Part shown: positions 1 through 6,515 of the stretch, in pieces
How the letters are laid out: every line of letters begins with the position of its first letter
How positions within the stretch are numbered: the stretch's first letter is position 1
NCBI GenBank assembly: GCA_902610105.1
Contig: CACLUN010000037.1
Location: forward strand, 1-7,001
DNA length: 7,001 nt
Direction of reading: 5' to 3'
From: an uncultured Bacteroidota bacterium
GTDB lineage: Bacteria > Bacteroidota > Bacteroidia > Flavobacteriales > Flavobacteriaceae
The notes under the pieces: generated by a model
What the model was told of the DNA's origin: nothing
Databases searched by the model: none
The model's input: the letters and a program-made list of their open reading frames with translations, nothing else
Position numbers and translations under genes: made by a program

Positions 1-1
1 G

Positions 2-1102
2 GATATAAAAATCTCTGGAAGAAATAATAATTCAATTGATAAATTTTTTCTTAATAACACTCAGGGAATTAATTTAAGTGATATCAGTGTTGGTTCAAAT
101 GAAAGTGTAAGTGGAGTATACAGATGGCTGGGAAATAACATTGGTTATTATGCACAACAAGCTTTTTTGGGTTATCAATCCTACCTCATAAATTATGATT
201 CAGACACCAACTCATATTATTCTTTAGCAAAATATAATAATGGACTTGATCAAGAAAATTTAATATTTACCGAAGGCTACAATAACGTTGCCTCATTTAA
301 TTTATCATGGCAATACAAAAGCAATTTTTATATGGGAATTAATCTCAATTTTCATGACATATTATATGAAAAGGAAAATAGACTTACCGAAACTAACTTT
401 GATGATGACTCTGCAATTACACGTATTGATTTCAGAAATTATTTATCAACAGTAGGGAATGGCATCTCAATTCAAGGAGGAGTAATATATAAAGTTGATT
501 CATTCAGGTTTGGCATGTCTTATAAATCACCTACATTTTATGCATTTGATGACAATTTAGATCAATACCTTGAAACAAGCTCAATTGACAGTAATGGTAT
601 CTCATACACTGATATTGTTGATCCAAGAGTTACAAATGTTTATGAATATAATTTTAAATCACCATCAAAATTTACTTTTAGCGCAGGTGCAGTGATAAAT
701 AATATGATTTTACTAAATCTCGATATAATTTCTAAAAATTATTCTAAATCTTCCTTTAAGCATCAATTTGAAGGAGTTTATTCAGATCTGAATAATGCTA
801 TTTCAAAAAATTTAACCAATATCTTGGATTACAATATTGGAACCGAAATAAAGATTAATAATTTCAGTGTAAGAGGTGGGTATAAAATTTTAAACTCACC
901 ATACAATAACGTCGATGATAATTACTTTAATGCTAAATCATTTGGATTGGGTTATAATTTTAGATCCTCAACGCTTGACTTTGCTATTGTAAATTCAAAA
1001 TTGAATTATAGTTATCAAATGTTTGATACAGGATTGACTGATTCAGTCTCTATTGCCGATGAAAAAGTAAATATTATCCTTTCATATAATATCATATTTT
1101 AA
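2..1102 (+). CDS. Outer-membrane beta-barrel protein, OMPP1/FadL/TodX-like (5' end missing)
   Basis: The frame is open from base 2 to the TAA at 1100-1102, giving 366 codons of a gene that begins left of the window. A TTG at 167 is internal, because the family-like sequence continues upstream of it without a stop. The segment around codons 8-25 (N-N-S-I-D-K-F-F followed by G-I-N-L-S-D-I-S) and the later A-Q-Q-A-F-L-G-Y-Q resemble the Bacteroidota branch of the OMPP1/FadL transporters. Members I recall run to about 480-520 residues, so roughly the first quarter, including the signal peptide, is probably missing. The rest is rich in short alternating strands with many Tyr, Asn and Phe. It ends in a terminal Phe after hydrophobic residues, as expected of a BAM-inserted barrel. 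The family moves hydrophobic compounds across the outer membrane, but the substrate here cannot be told. The family call comes from remembered sequence patterns and is moderately sure; a beta-barrel outer-membrane protein is surer. Confidence 0.75.
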   Translation, partial: DIKISGRNNNSIDKFFLNNTQGINLSDISVGSNESVSGVYRWLGNNIGYYAQQAFLGYQSYLINYDSDTNSYYSLAKYNNGLDQENLIFTEGYNNVASFNLSWQYKSNFYMGINLNFHDILYEKENRLTETNFDDDSAITRIDFRNYLSTVGNGISIQGGVIYKVDSFRFGMSYKSPTFYAFDDNLDQYLETSSIDSNGISYTDIVDPRVTNVYEYNFKSPSKFTFSAGAVINNMILLNLDIISKNYSKSSFKHQFEGVYSDLNNAISKNLTNILDYNIGTEIKINNFSVRGGYKILNSPYNNVDDNYFNAKSFGLGYNFRSSTLDFAIVNSKLNYSYQMFDTGLTDSVSIADEKVNIILSYNIIF

Positions 1103-1115
1103 ATAAATTCTTTTA

Positions 1116-1123
1116 TATCTTTG
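1116..1123 (+). promoter_or_regulatory. Probable Bacteroidota -7 promoter element for folE
   Basis: TATCTTTG matches the TAnnTTTG -7 consensus of Bacteroidota primary-sigma promoters. It lies just after the stop of the outer-membrane protein gene and 17 bases before the folE ATG, which would leave a leader of about 10 bases. No TTG is present at the usual -33 spacing, so only half the promoter is supported. A match to six fixed positions is expected several times by chance in an AT-rich window, so position is the main support. Confidence 0.45.
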
Positions 1124-1140
1124 CATAACTTAAAAAAACT

Positions 1141-1803
1141 ATGAAATACAATAAATTTCTTGAAGAATTAGAGAAAATCGACTCCGATCACAAAAATTTT
1201 TCCATTGAAACACCTCTAAGAGATGATGCTTTCGATATATCTGATGATGAAAAGATTTCCATCATTCAAAAAAATGTAAATGAAATTCTTCAAACCCTTG
1301 GAATGGACATGAGTGATGACAGCTTGAAAGGCACCCCTCTGAGAGTTGCAAAAGCATATGTAAAGGAACTTTTTGGCGGCTTAAATCCAAAAAATCTTCC
1401 GAAGGCGTCAACATTTGATAATAAATATCAATACGGAGAAATGTTGGTAGAAAAGAATATTACTGTCTTTTCAACTTGTGAACATCATCTTCTACCTATT
1501 TATGGTAAAGCCCATGTAGCTTACTTCTCCAATGGAAATGTAATCGGTCTTTCAAAAATGAATAGAATTGTCGATTATTATGCTAGAAGACCACAAGTTC
1601 AAGAAAGATTGAATATTCAAATTGTAAGAAAACTACAAGAATTTTTAAATACTGAAGATGTAGCTTGTGTTATTGATGCTAAACACATGTGTGTTAACTC
1701 CAGAGGAATAAGACATATAGATTGCAGTACAGTTACAGGCGAATTTGGAGGAAAATTCAAAGATAAACTAATAAAAAGGGAATTTTTAGATTATATTCGT
1801 TAA
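1141..1803 (+). CDS. folE: GTP cyclohydrolase I
   Basis: This 220-residue protein matches type I GTP cyclohydrolase, the cytosolic enzyme that turns GTP into 7,8-dihydroneopterin triphosphate, the first step to folate and other pterins. The zinc site is intact: Cys113 and His116 in C-E-H-H (113-116), and Cys184 in H-M-C (182-184). The 71-residue spacing equals that of E. coli Cys110/Cys181. His115 and His182 match the catalytic histidines. The core also shows G-L-S-K-M-N-R-I-V-D (136-145), R-R-P-Q-V-Q-E-R-L (149-157) and S-T-V-T-G-E-F (196-202). The first 40 or so residues are an acidic, variable N-terminal extension, common in this family. The ATG at 1141 is preceded by an A-rich stretch with no Shine-Dalgarno sequence. 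The length is normal and no key residue is missing. It is the first gene of the tightly packed run and probably shares a transcript with cysS, 19 bases downstream. Confidence 0.97.
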   Translation: MKYNKFLEELEKIDSDHKNFSIETPLRDDAFDISDDEKISIIQKNVNEILQTLGMDMSDDSLKGTPLRVAKAYVKELFGGLNPKNLPKASTFDNKYQYGEMLVEKNITVFSTCEHHLLPIYGKAHVAYFSNGNVIGLSKMNRIVDYYARRPQVQERLNIQIVRKLQEFLNTEDVACVIDAKHMCVNSRGIRHIDCSTVTGEFGGKFKDKLIKREFLDYIR

Positions 1804-1807
1804 GAAA

Positions 1808-1821
1808 GTTAAAATTTTAAC
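1808..1821. repeat. 14-base perfect palindrome in the folE-cysS gap
   Basis: GTTAAAATTTTAAC is its own reverse complement. It fills most of the 19-base gap between folE and cysS, ending one base before the cysS ATG. It has no loop and is A/T-rich, so it would be a weak hairpin at best; a DNA-binding dyad is also possible. In sequence this AT-rich, one or two such palindromes are expected by chance in 7 kb, so function is unproven. Confidence 0.4.
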
Positions 1822-1822
1822 G

Positions 1823-3262
1823 ATGTCTTCGTCGAATAAAAATTTAAAAATATATAATTCCTTATCATCCCAAAAAGAAGTTTTTAGTAGTATTAACAAA
1901 AAAATGGTTGGTATGTATGTGTGTGGACCAACCGTATATAACACTGTTCACTTAGGGAATTGTAGAACTTTCGTTTCTTTTGATTTAATTTTCCGTTATT
2001 TAAAACACTTAGGATATAAAGTTAGATATATTAGAAATATAACTGATGTTGGACATCTTGAAGATGATACTCAAGAGGATAAAATCTCTAAAAGAGCTGC
2101 TTTAGAGAAATTAGAACCAATGGAAATAGTTCAAAAGTATACTAATGATTTTAGAGATACTTTACAAAAATTTAATCTATTAAATCCAAATATAGAGCCG
2201 ACTGCAACTGGCCACATCATTGAACAAATTGAAATGATTGAAAAAATCGTTGAGAATGGGTTTGCGTATGTTAAAAATGGATCTGTTTATTTTGACATAA
2301 AAAAGTTTAATGAAAAATATAAATACGGTAGATTAAGTAATAGAGATTTAGATGATTTAATCAATGAATCTAGGCAACTTAAAGGATCCGATGAAAAGAA
2401 GAATCCGCAAGATTTTGCTCTTTGGAAAAAAGCTGGAAAAAAACATATCATGAAATGGAATTCACCTTGGGGAGATGGGTTTCCAGGATGGCATATTGAA
2501 TGTTCTGCTATGGGTCACAAGTATTTAGGAAAACAATTTGATATCCACGGAGGTGGTATTGACTTAAAATTTCCTCATCATGATTGTGAAATTGCCCAAT
2601 CTGAATCGGTATATGGTAATAATCCTGCAAACTATTGGATTCATACCAATATGCTTACTCTTAATGGAAAAAAAATGTCAAAATCTTTAGATAATTCAGT
2701 TTTCCCTAATGAAATTTTTAATGGGGATAATAAAGAATTTTCAAAAAAGTTTAGCCCAATGACTTTAAAATTTTTCATGTATCAAGCTCATTACAGAAAT
2801 ACTTTGGATATTTCTAATCATGCATTACTTGCAGCTGAAAAAGGTTTTGAAAAAATAAAAATGTTATCAGAGGAGATTAGCACAATACATGAAAGTAAAA
2901 AAAATGATTTTAATGCTAGTGAATGGGTTAATGAATGCTATGATGCACTGAATGATGATTTTAATTCACCGAAATTAATTGCCAAATTATTTGATTTACA
3001 TAAAACAGTCTCTGAAATAAAAAATAAAACCAAATCAATTGATTCAAAAAATAAAAAAATATTAATAAGGTTTTACAAAGTATTTTATTCGGAGATTCTA
3101 GGACTCGACTATGAATATTCATCTCAAGGAAAATTTGATGAAATTCTGGAACTTATCCTGGAACTAAGAGAGAAAGAAAGATTGAATAAGAATTATGAGA
3201 AATCTGATTACATCAGAGATAAGTTGACTGAATTAGGAGTAAAAATTAATGATAAAATATGA
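1823..3262 (+). CDS. cysS: Cysteinyl-tRNA synthetase
   Basis: This 479-residue class I synthetase charges tRNA-Cys with cysteine in the cytosol. The Rossmann catalytic domain opens with C-G-P-T-V-Y (34-39) and H-L-G-N (43-46), the lineage's form of the HIGH signature. K-M-S-K-S follows at 284-288. The four zinc ligands that select cysteine are present as Cys34, Cys227, His252 and Glu256; the 227-252-256 spacing equals that of E. coli 209-234-238. Other conserved blocks are F-P-G-W-H-I-E-C-S (220-228) and [15 protein letters not shown] (239-253). The helical C-terminal anticodon-binding region runs from about 325 to the end. The start is the first ATG after the folE stop. Its stop codon overlaps the yidD start as ATGA, indicating translational coupling. 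The length is normal and the gene looks intact. Functional identity is very secure. Confidence 0.98.
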   Translation: MSSSNKNLKIYNSLSSQKEVFSSINKKMVGMYVCGPTVYNTVHLGNCRTFVSFDLIFRYLKHLGYKVRYIRNITDVGHLEDDTQEDKISKRAALEKLEPMEIVQKYTNDFRDTLQKFNLLNPNIEPTATGHIIEQIEMIEKIVENGFAYVKNGSVYFDIKKFNEKYKYGRLSNRDLDDLINESRQLKGSDEKKNPQDFALWKKAGKKHIMKWNSPWGDGFPGWHIECSAMGHKYLGKQFDIHGGGIDLKFPHHDCEIAQSESVYGNNPANYWIHTNMLTLNGKKMSKSLDNSVFPNEIFNGDNKEFSKKFSPMTLKFFMYQAHYRNTLDISNHALLAAEKGFEKIKMLSEEISTIHESKKNDFNASEWVNECYDALNDDFNSPKLIAKLFDLHKTVSEIKNKTKSIDSKNKKILIRFYKVFYSEILGLDYEYSSQGKFDEILELILELREKERLNKNYEKSDYIRDKLTELGVKINDKI

Positions 3263-3480
3263 GGGAAATTATAATCTCCCCTTTTGTTTTTCTAATTAAA
3301 CTTTACCAAACTATAATATCACCTGCTTTAGGTGCCAATTGTAGGTTCAATCCAACATGCTCGAGTTATGCTATAGAAAGTTTAAAAAAACATGGTCTTT
3401 TTAAGGGTCTATACTATTCTATAATTAGAATTTCAAAATGTCATCCTTGGGGAAAAAGTGGAGATGATCCAGTACCTTAA
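3259..3480 (+). CDS. yidD: Membrane protein insertion efficiency factor YidD
   Basis: This small 73-residue protein matches the YidD (DUF37/UPF0161) family, an inner-membrane-associated factor that helps YidC insert membrane proteins. The family signature is clear: [19 protein letters not shown] (20-38), with Cys28 and Cys34, then K-C-H-P-W-G (60-65) with Cys61, ending in G-D-D-P-V-P (68-73). The N-terminus (5-22) is an amphipathic or hydrophobic helix suited to membrane association. The ATG overlaps the cysS TGA by four bases (ATGA), so it is probably translated by reinitiation after cysS. In many bacteria yidD sits in the rpmH-rnpA-yidD-yidC cluster. Here it lies apart, next to lgt, another envelope-biogenesis gene. 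The gene appears complete at a normal length. Confidence 0.95.
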   Translation: MREIIISPFVFLIKLYQTIISPALGANCRFNPTCSSYAIESLKKHGLFKGLYYSIIRISKCHPWGKSGDDPVP

Positions 3481-3490
3481 TCATTATTAA

Positions 3491-3498
3491 TATATTTG
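3491..3498 (+). promoter_or_regulatory. Possible -7 promoter element for lgt
   Basis: TATATTTG matches TAnnTTTG in the 32-base yidD-lgt gap and lies 14 bases before the lgt ATG. It overlaps a small dyad, TTTGA-A-TCAAA (3495-3505). There is no TTG at the -33 spacing, and an AT-rich gap readily yields such matches. The case is weaker than for folE, though this is the widest gap inside the gene run. Confidence 0.3.
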
Positions 3499-3512
3499 AA
3501 TCAAACTAAGGT

Positions 3513-4346
3513 ATGAGTGATATTATATTTGAACATAATTTAAGTGAAAAATTTATAAGCATTGGACCTATTACTGTATACTGGTACAGTTTGATGTTTC
3601 TTTTTGCTTTCTGGTTTGGGTATATGATCCTAAAAAAAATCTATATTAAAGAAAATAAAGATGTAAAACTTTTAGATCCTTTTTTAGTACATATGGTGCT
3701 AGGTACTATAATAGGTGCAAGATTAGGTGAGGTTTTTTTTTACAACTGGCAATATTTCCAAAATAATCTGCTAGAAATTTTTTTACCATTTAAAATAAAT
3801 GGATTTGATTGGGAATTTGTTGGCTTCCGCGGTTTATCTAGTCACGGTGCAACTATTGGAATTATAACATCAATTGTACTATATAAAATTAAGTATAAAT
3901 ATGATTCAGTTCTCTGGATTTTTGATCGACTGGTAATTGCAGTAGCTCTTGGTGGAACTCTGGTTAGAATAGGTAATTTTTTCAATTCCGAAATTGTTGG
4001 TGTTTTTACCAACTCAGATTATGGAGTTATCTTTCAAAACAGAGGCGAGATTTTACCCAGACATCCTGCTCAGCTTTATGAAGCATTAGGTTATATAATA
4101 CTCTTTATTACACTGGTTTTTATTTATAATAAAACAAACCAAAAAAGTAAAAAAGGTTTTCTTTTTGGGTTTTTCTTGATGTTTTTATTTGTAGTTAGGT
4201 TTATTGTAGAATACGTTAAAGAAAGTCAAGGTGGTCTTGAGGATCAATTAGGAATTTTATCTACCGGACAGTGGCTAAGTATACCTTTTATTTTAATAGG
4301 TATTGGATTAATGATTTATAGTTACTTATCAATTGAAAAAAAATAA
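3513..4346 (+). CDS. lgt: Prolipoprotein diacylglyceryl transferase
   Basis: Lgt is the inner-membrane enzyme that transfers diacylglycerol from phosphatidylglycerol to the lipobox cysteine of prelipoproteins, the first step of lipoprotein maturation. This 277-residue protein is a normal-length, multi-spanning membrane protein. Residues matching those essential in E. coli Lgt are visible: Tyr25 in Y-W-Y-S (23-26), His111 in S-S-H-G-A-T-I-G (109-116), Arg152 and Asn155 in V-R-I-G-N-F-F-N-S-E (151-160), Glu160, Gly163, and Arg229/Glu233 in R-F-I-V-E (229-233). R-H-P-A-Q-L-Y-E-A (183-191) is also typical. Hydrophobic spans lie near 18-40, 56-75, 109-125, 138-150, 189-205, 214-232 and 252-272. 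The HGATIG form, rather than HGG, is what I recall from Bacteroidota. The start is the only ATG near the yidD stop that gives a full N-terminus. The 3' end runs through eight A residues and overlaps the next gene by 14 bases. Confidence 0.96.
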   Translation: MSDIIFEHNLSEKFISIGPITVYWYSLMFLFAFWFGYMILKKIYIKENKDVKLLDPFLVHMVLGTIIGARLGEVFFYNWQYFQNNLLEIFLPFKINGFDWEFVGFRGLSSHGATIGIITSIVLYKIKYKYDSVLWIFDRLVIAVALGGTLVRIGNFFNSEIVGVFTNSDYGVIFQNRGEILPRHPAQLYEALGYIILFITLVFIYNKTNQKSKKGFLFGFFLMFLFVVRFIVEYVKESQGGLEDQLGILSTGQWLSIPFILIGIGLMIYSYLSIEKK

Positions 4347-4554
4347 ATTAACATCGGGATTTAAAAAACTTGCAATCACTCTATTTTTGATGTTTACTGG
4401 ACCAGTAATTTTATACCAAGCTTTTAGTAACATAGGTCACCAGTGGTATTATTTTGTTTTGGTTATTGGTTTAATAGTTTGTATTCTTTCCATATTTACG
4501 TTGTTTTCTGGAATAAAGTCTATTATAAACCATATTTTTGATAAAGATTTATAA
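4333..4554 (+). CDS. Small two-helix membrane protein, DUF6095-like
   Basis: This 73-residue ORF encodes a basic N-terminus (M-K-K-N-K) and two predicted transmembrane helices, about 12-31 and 38-60, joined by a short polar loop (S-N-I-G-H-Q). A lysine-containing tail ends in K-D-L. The pattern G-P-V-I-L-Y-Q-A-F (23-31) and a late F-S-G-I-K-S-I (58-64) resemble the small Bacteroidota proteins annotated as DUF6095, whose function is unknown; this rests on memory of the family. The likely start is a TTG at 4333 inside lgt, overlapping the lgt end by 14 bases. The frame is closed by a TGA at 4312 and has no ATG before residue 20, which lies within the first helix. It is probably translated by coupling to lgt. 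Its place between lgt and thrS suggests an inner-membrane protein made with envelope and translation genes, but no function should be assigned. Confidence 0.72.
   Translation: MKKNKLTSGFKKLAITLFLMFTGPVILYQAFSNIGHQWYYFVLVIGLIVCILSIFTLFSGIKSIINHIFDKDL
4336..4343 (+). other. A8 homopolymer at the end of lgt, inside the next gene's start
   Basis: Eight A residues form the last two lysine codons of lgt (preceded by GAA) and also codons 2-3 of the downstream small membrane protein. Loss of one A in the transcript would carry ribosomes from the lgt frame into the downstream frame and yield a fusion. It is also a place where a sequencing or assembly error could alter either gene end. Both genes look normal as written, so reinitiation is the simpler reading. 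Confidence 0.4.
4533..4540 (+). promoter_or_regulatory. Weak candidate -7 element upstream of thrS
   Basis: TATTTTTG fits TAnnTTTG. It lies inside the end of the small membrane protein gene, 19 bases before the thrS ATG, and would give a leader of about 13 bases. There is no exact TTG at -33, and the site is inside coding sequence where chance matches are common. It could give thrS-infC some transcription independent of lgt, but the evidence is slight. Confidence 0.18.
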
Positions 4555-4559
4555 TAAAA

Positions 4560-6497
4560 ATGCTAAAAGTTTCTTTTCCAGATGGAGCAATAAAAGATTA
4601 CGATAAGGGTATAACACCTTTTAAAATTGCTAAAAGTATTAGTAATTCGCTTTCAAAAAAGCTTCTTAGTGCTTCATACAATGGAAAACAAGTTGAACCA
4701 GGTACTAAATTGAATGAAGATGGCAAAATTGAATTTCATTTTTGGGATGATTTAAAAGGAAAAAGTGCTTTTTGGCATTCTTCAGCTCATTTATTTGCCC
4801 AGGTAATAATTCAGTTATATCCTAATTCCAAATTGACAATAGGTCCTGCTATAGAAAATGGTTTCTATTATGATGTTGACCTAGGTGAAGAATCTATTTC
4901 AGAAAATGATTTTGAAAAGATTGAGAAAATGATGATTGATGAAGCAAGAAAAGATCATAAGTTTACGTTAAGAGAATCCTCAAAGGAGGAAGCATTAAAT
5001 TTTTATAATAAAAATAATAATCAATATAAAACAGAACTGATTAAAGATCTTAATGATGAAAAAATTACCTTTTGTGATCATGCTGACTTTTCAGATCTTT
5101 GCCGAGGTGGTCATATACCATCAACAGGCTACATAAAAGCGGTAAAACTACTTAATGTTGCTGGAGCATACTGGAGAGGAAATGAGGAAAATAAACAACT
5201 TACTAGGATTTATGGAATTTCTTTTCCAAAACAAAAACTTTTGACAGAATATTTACATTTATTAGAGGAAGCAAAAAAACGAGATCACAGAATAATTGGC
5301 AAAAAACTTAAATTATTTACATTTTCAAAACAAGTTGGATTAGGACTTCCGCTTTGGTTACCAAAAGGTGCAGAACTGAGAAAAAGATTAGAGGATTTTT
5401 TAAGTAAAGCCCAAAAAAAAGCTGGTTATGAAATGGTTATAAGTCCTCACATAGGTAATAAAAAACTTTATGAAATGTCTGGTCATTTTCAAAAGTATGG
5501 AGAAAGTAGTTTTATGCCTATTAAATCCCCCAGCTCAAGTGAAGAGTTTCTGTTAAAACCAATGAACTGTCCACATCACTGTGAAATTTATAAATCTGAA
5601 CAATGGAGCTACCGCGACTTACCGAAGCGATATGCCGAATTTGGAACAGTATATAGATATGAGCAAAGTGGCGAACTTCACGGTTTAACAAGAGTTCGAA
5701 GTTTTACCCAAGATGATGCACATATTTTTTGTGCACAAGAACAGCTAGTTGAAGAATTTGAGAAAGTTATTGATTTAGTGTTGTATGTTTTTAAAACACT
5801 AGGTTTTGATAAATATGAGGTTCAAATTTCTTTAAAAGACAGAGAAAATAATGATAAATATATTGGTTCTGATGAAATGTGGAAACTTTCTGAAGAAGCT
5901 ATAATTAAAGCGACAAAAGAAAAAAAACTAAATTATATAATTGAGTATGGGGAAGCAGCATTTTACGGTCCAAAGTTAGATTTTATGGTGAAAGATGCTC
6001 TCAACAGGAAGTGGCAACTAGGAACAATCCAAGTTGATTATAATCTACCTGAAAGATTTAACTTAACATTTAAAAACAAAAACAATAAAGATGAACGACC
6101 TGTGATGATCCATAGGGCTCCATTTGGAAGCCTGGAAAGGTTTGTTGCAATTCTTATAGAACACACTGCTGGAATTTTTCCATTATGGTTAACTTCAAAT
6201 CAAATAGTCCTTATAAGCGTAGGTGAAAAACATGAAAAATATGCTGAAAAAGTTTCAAGTTTTCTTGAAAAAGCTGAAATTCGTGCAACCTTGGATAATA
6301 GAAACGAAACTGTCGCTAAAAAAATTAGAGACGGTGAACAAAGTAAAGTACCTTACATGGGTATAATTGGAAATAAAGAAATAAAAAATAATAGTATTTC
6401 AATACGTGCCTTGGGTGGAGGTGAAATAGGAGAAATGAATATTGACGAATTGATTAACTTTATAAAAAAAGAAGAAAAAGAATCATATAATAATTAA
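4560..6497 (+). CDS. thrS: Threonyl-tRNA synthetase
   Basis: This 645-residue class II synthetase charges tRNA-Thr and clears mischarged Ser-tRNA-Thr. All domains of the full-length bacterial enzyme are present. The TGS domain spans about 1-62. The N2 editing domain spans about 63-225, with H-S-S-A-H (73-77) and C-R-G-G-H (181-185) supplying the editing His73, His77, Cys181 and His185. The catalytic core spans about 245-545 and the anticodon-binding domain about 546-640. The zinc ligands are Cys337 (M-N-C-P-H-H), His388 (D-D-A-H-I-F) and His518 (I-H-R-A-P-F-G-S). The 337-388 spacing of 51 equals that of E. coli 334-385. Motif 2 is around F-G-T-V-Y-R-Y-E (361-368) and motif 3 around G-S-L-E-R-F (523-528). 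The ATG is five bases after the preceding stop. No T-box leader is present or possible in so short a gap. The neighbour infC matches the conserved thrS-infC order. Confidence 0.98.
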   Translation: MLKVSFPDGAIKDYDKGITPFKIAKSISNSLSKKLLSASYNGKQVEPGTKLNEDGKIEFHFWDDLKGKSAFWHSSAHLFAQVIIQLYPNSKLTIGPAIENGFYYDVDLGEESISENDFEKIEKMMIDEARKDHKFTLRESSKEEALNFYNKNNNQYKTELIKDLNDEKITFCDHADFSDLCRGGHIPSTGYIKAVKLLNVAGAYWRGNEENKQLTRIYGISFPKQKLLTEYLHLLEEAKKRDHRIIGKKLKLFTFSKQVGLGLPLWLPKGAELRKRLEDFLSKAQKKAGYEMVISPHIGNKKLYEMSGHFQKYGESSFMPIKSPSSSEEFLLKPMNCPHHCEIYKSEQWSYRDLPKRYAEFGTVYRYEQSGELHGLTRVRSFTQDDAHIFCAQEQLVEEFEKVIDLVLYVFKTLGFDKYEVQISLKDRENNDKYIGSDEMWKLSEEAIIKATKEKKLNYIIEYGEAAFYGPKLDFMVKDALNRKWQLGTIQVDYNLPERFNLTFKNKNNKDERPVMIHRAPFGSLERFVAILIEHTAGIFPLWLTSNQIVLISVGEKHEKYAEKVSSFLEKAEIRATLDNRNETVAKKIRDGEQSKVPYMGIIGNKEIKNNSISIRALGGGEIGEMNIDELINFIKKEEKESYNN

Positions 6498-6512
6498 CCT
6501 AAATTTAAGACC

Positions 6513-6515
6513 ATA
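6513..6515 (+). promoter_or_regulatory. infC: Probable non-canonical ATA start codon of infC
   Basis: ATA immediately precedes [10 protein letters not shown], which resembles the basic N-terminus of flavobacterial IF-3. The infC frame is closed by the thrS TAA (6495-6497). The codons between the two are CCT, AAA, TTT, AAG and ACC, none a usual start. The first in-frame TTG is at 6963, inside the C-terminal domain. IF-3 disfavours initiation at codons such as AUU and AUA, so a rare start lets it limit its own synthesis, as shown for AUU in E. coli infC. No Shine-Dalgarno sequence is evident upstream. Confidence 0.75.

Noticed and set aside
167..1102. An ORF starting at TTG 167 as a complete 311-residue protein.
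   Set aside because: The same frame is open to the left edge and the upstream residues fit the same barrel family, so this is an internal codon of a gene truncated by the window.
1103..1140. A terminator for the outer-membrane protein gene.
   Set aside because: No stem-loop can be drawn in this 38-base gap; the TAnnTTTG element is the only recognisable signal.
1951..1962. HLGN instead of HIGH in cysteinyl-tRNA synthetase as a sign of inactivity.
   Set aside because: I recall this form as normal for Bacteroidota CysRS, and the KMSKS and zinc ligands are all intact.
3481..3512. A rho-independent terminator between yidD and lgt.
   Set aside because: The gap holds only a small AT-rich dyad (TTTGA-A-TCAAA) with no GC stem and no following T-run.
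4555..4559. A T-box or other riboswitch controlling thrS.
   Set aside because: Only five bases separate thrS from the preceding gene, leaving no room, and T-boxes are not characteristic of this phylum.
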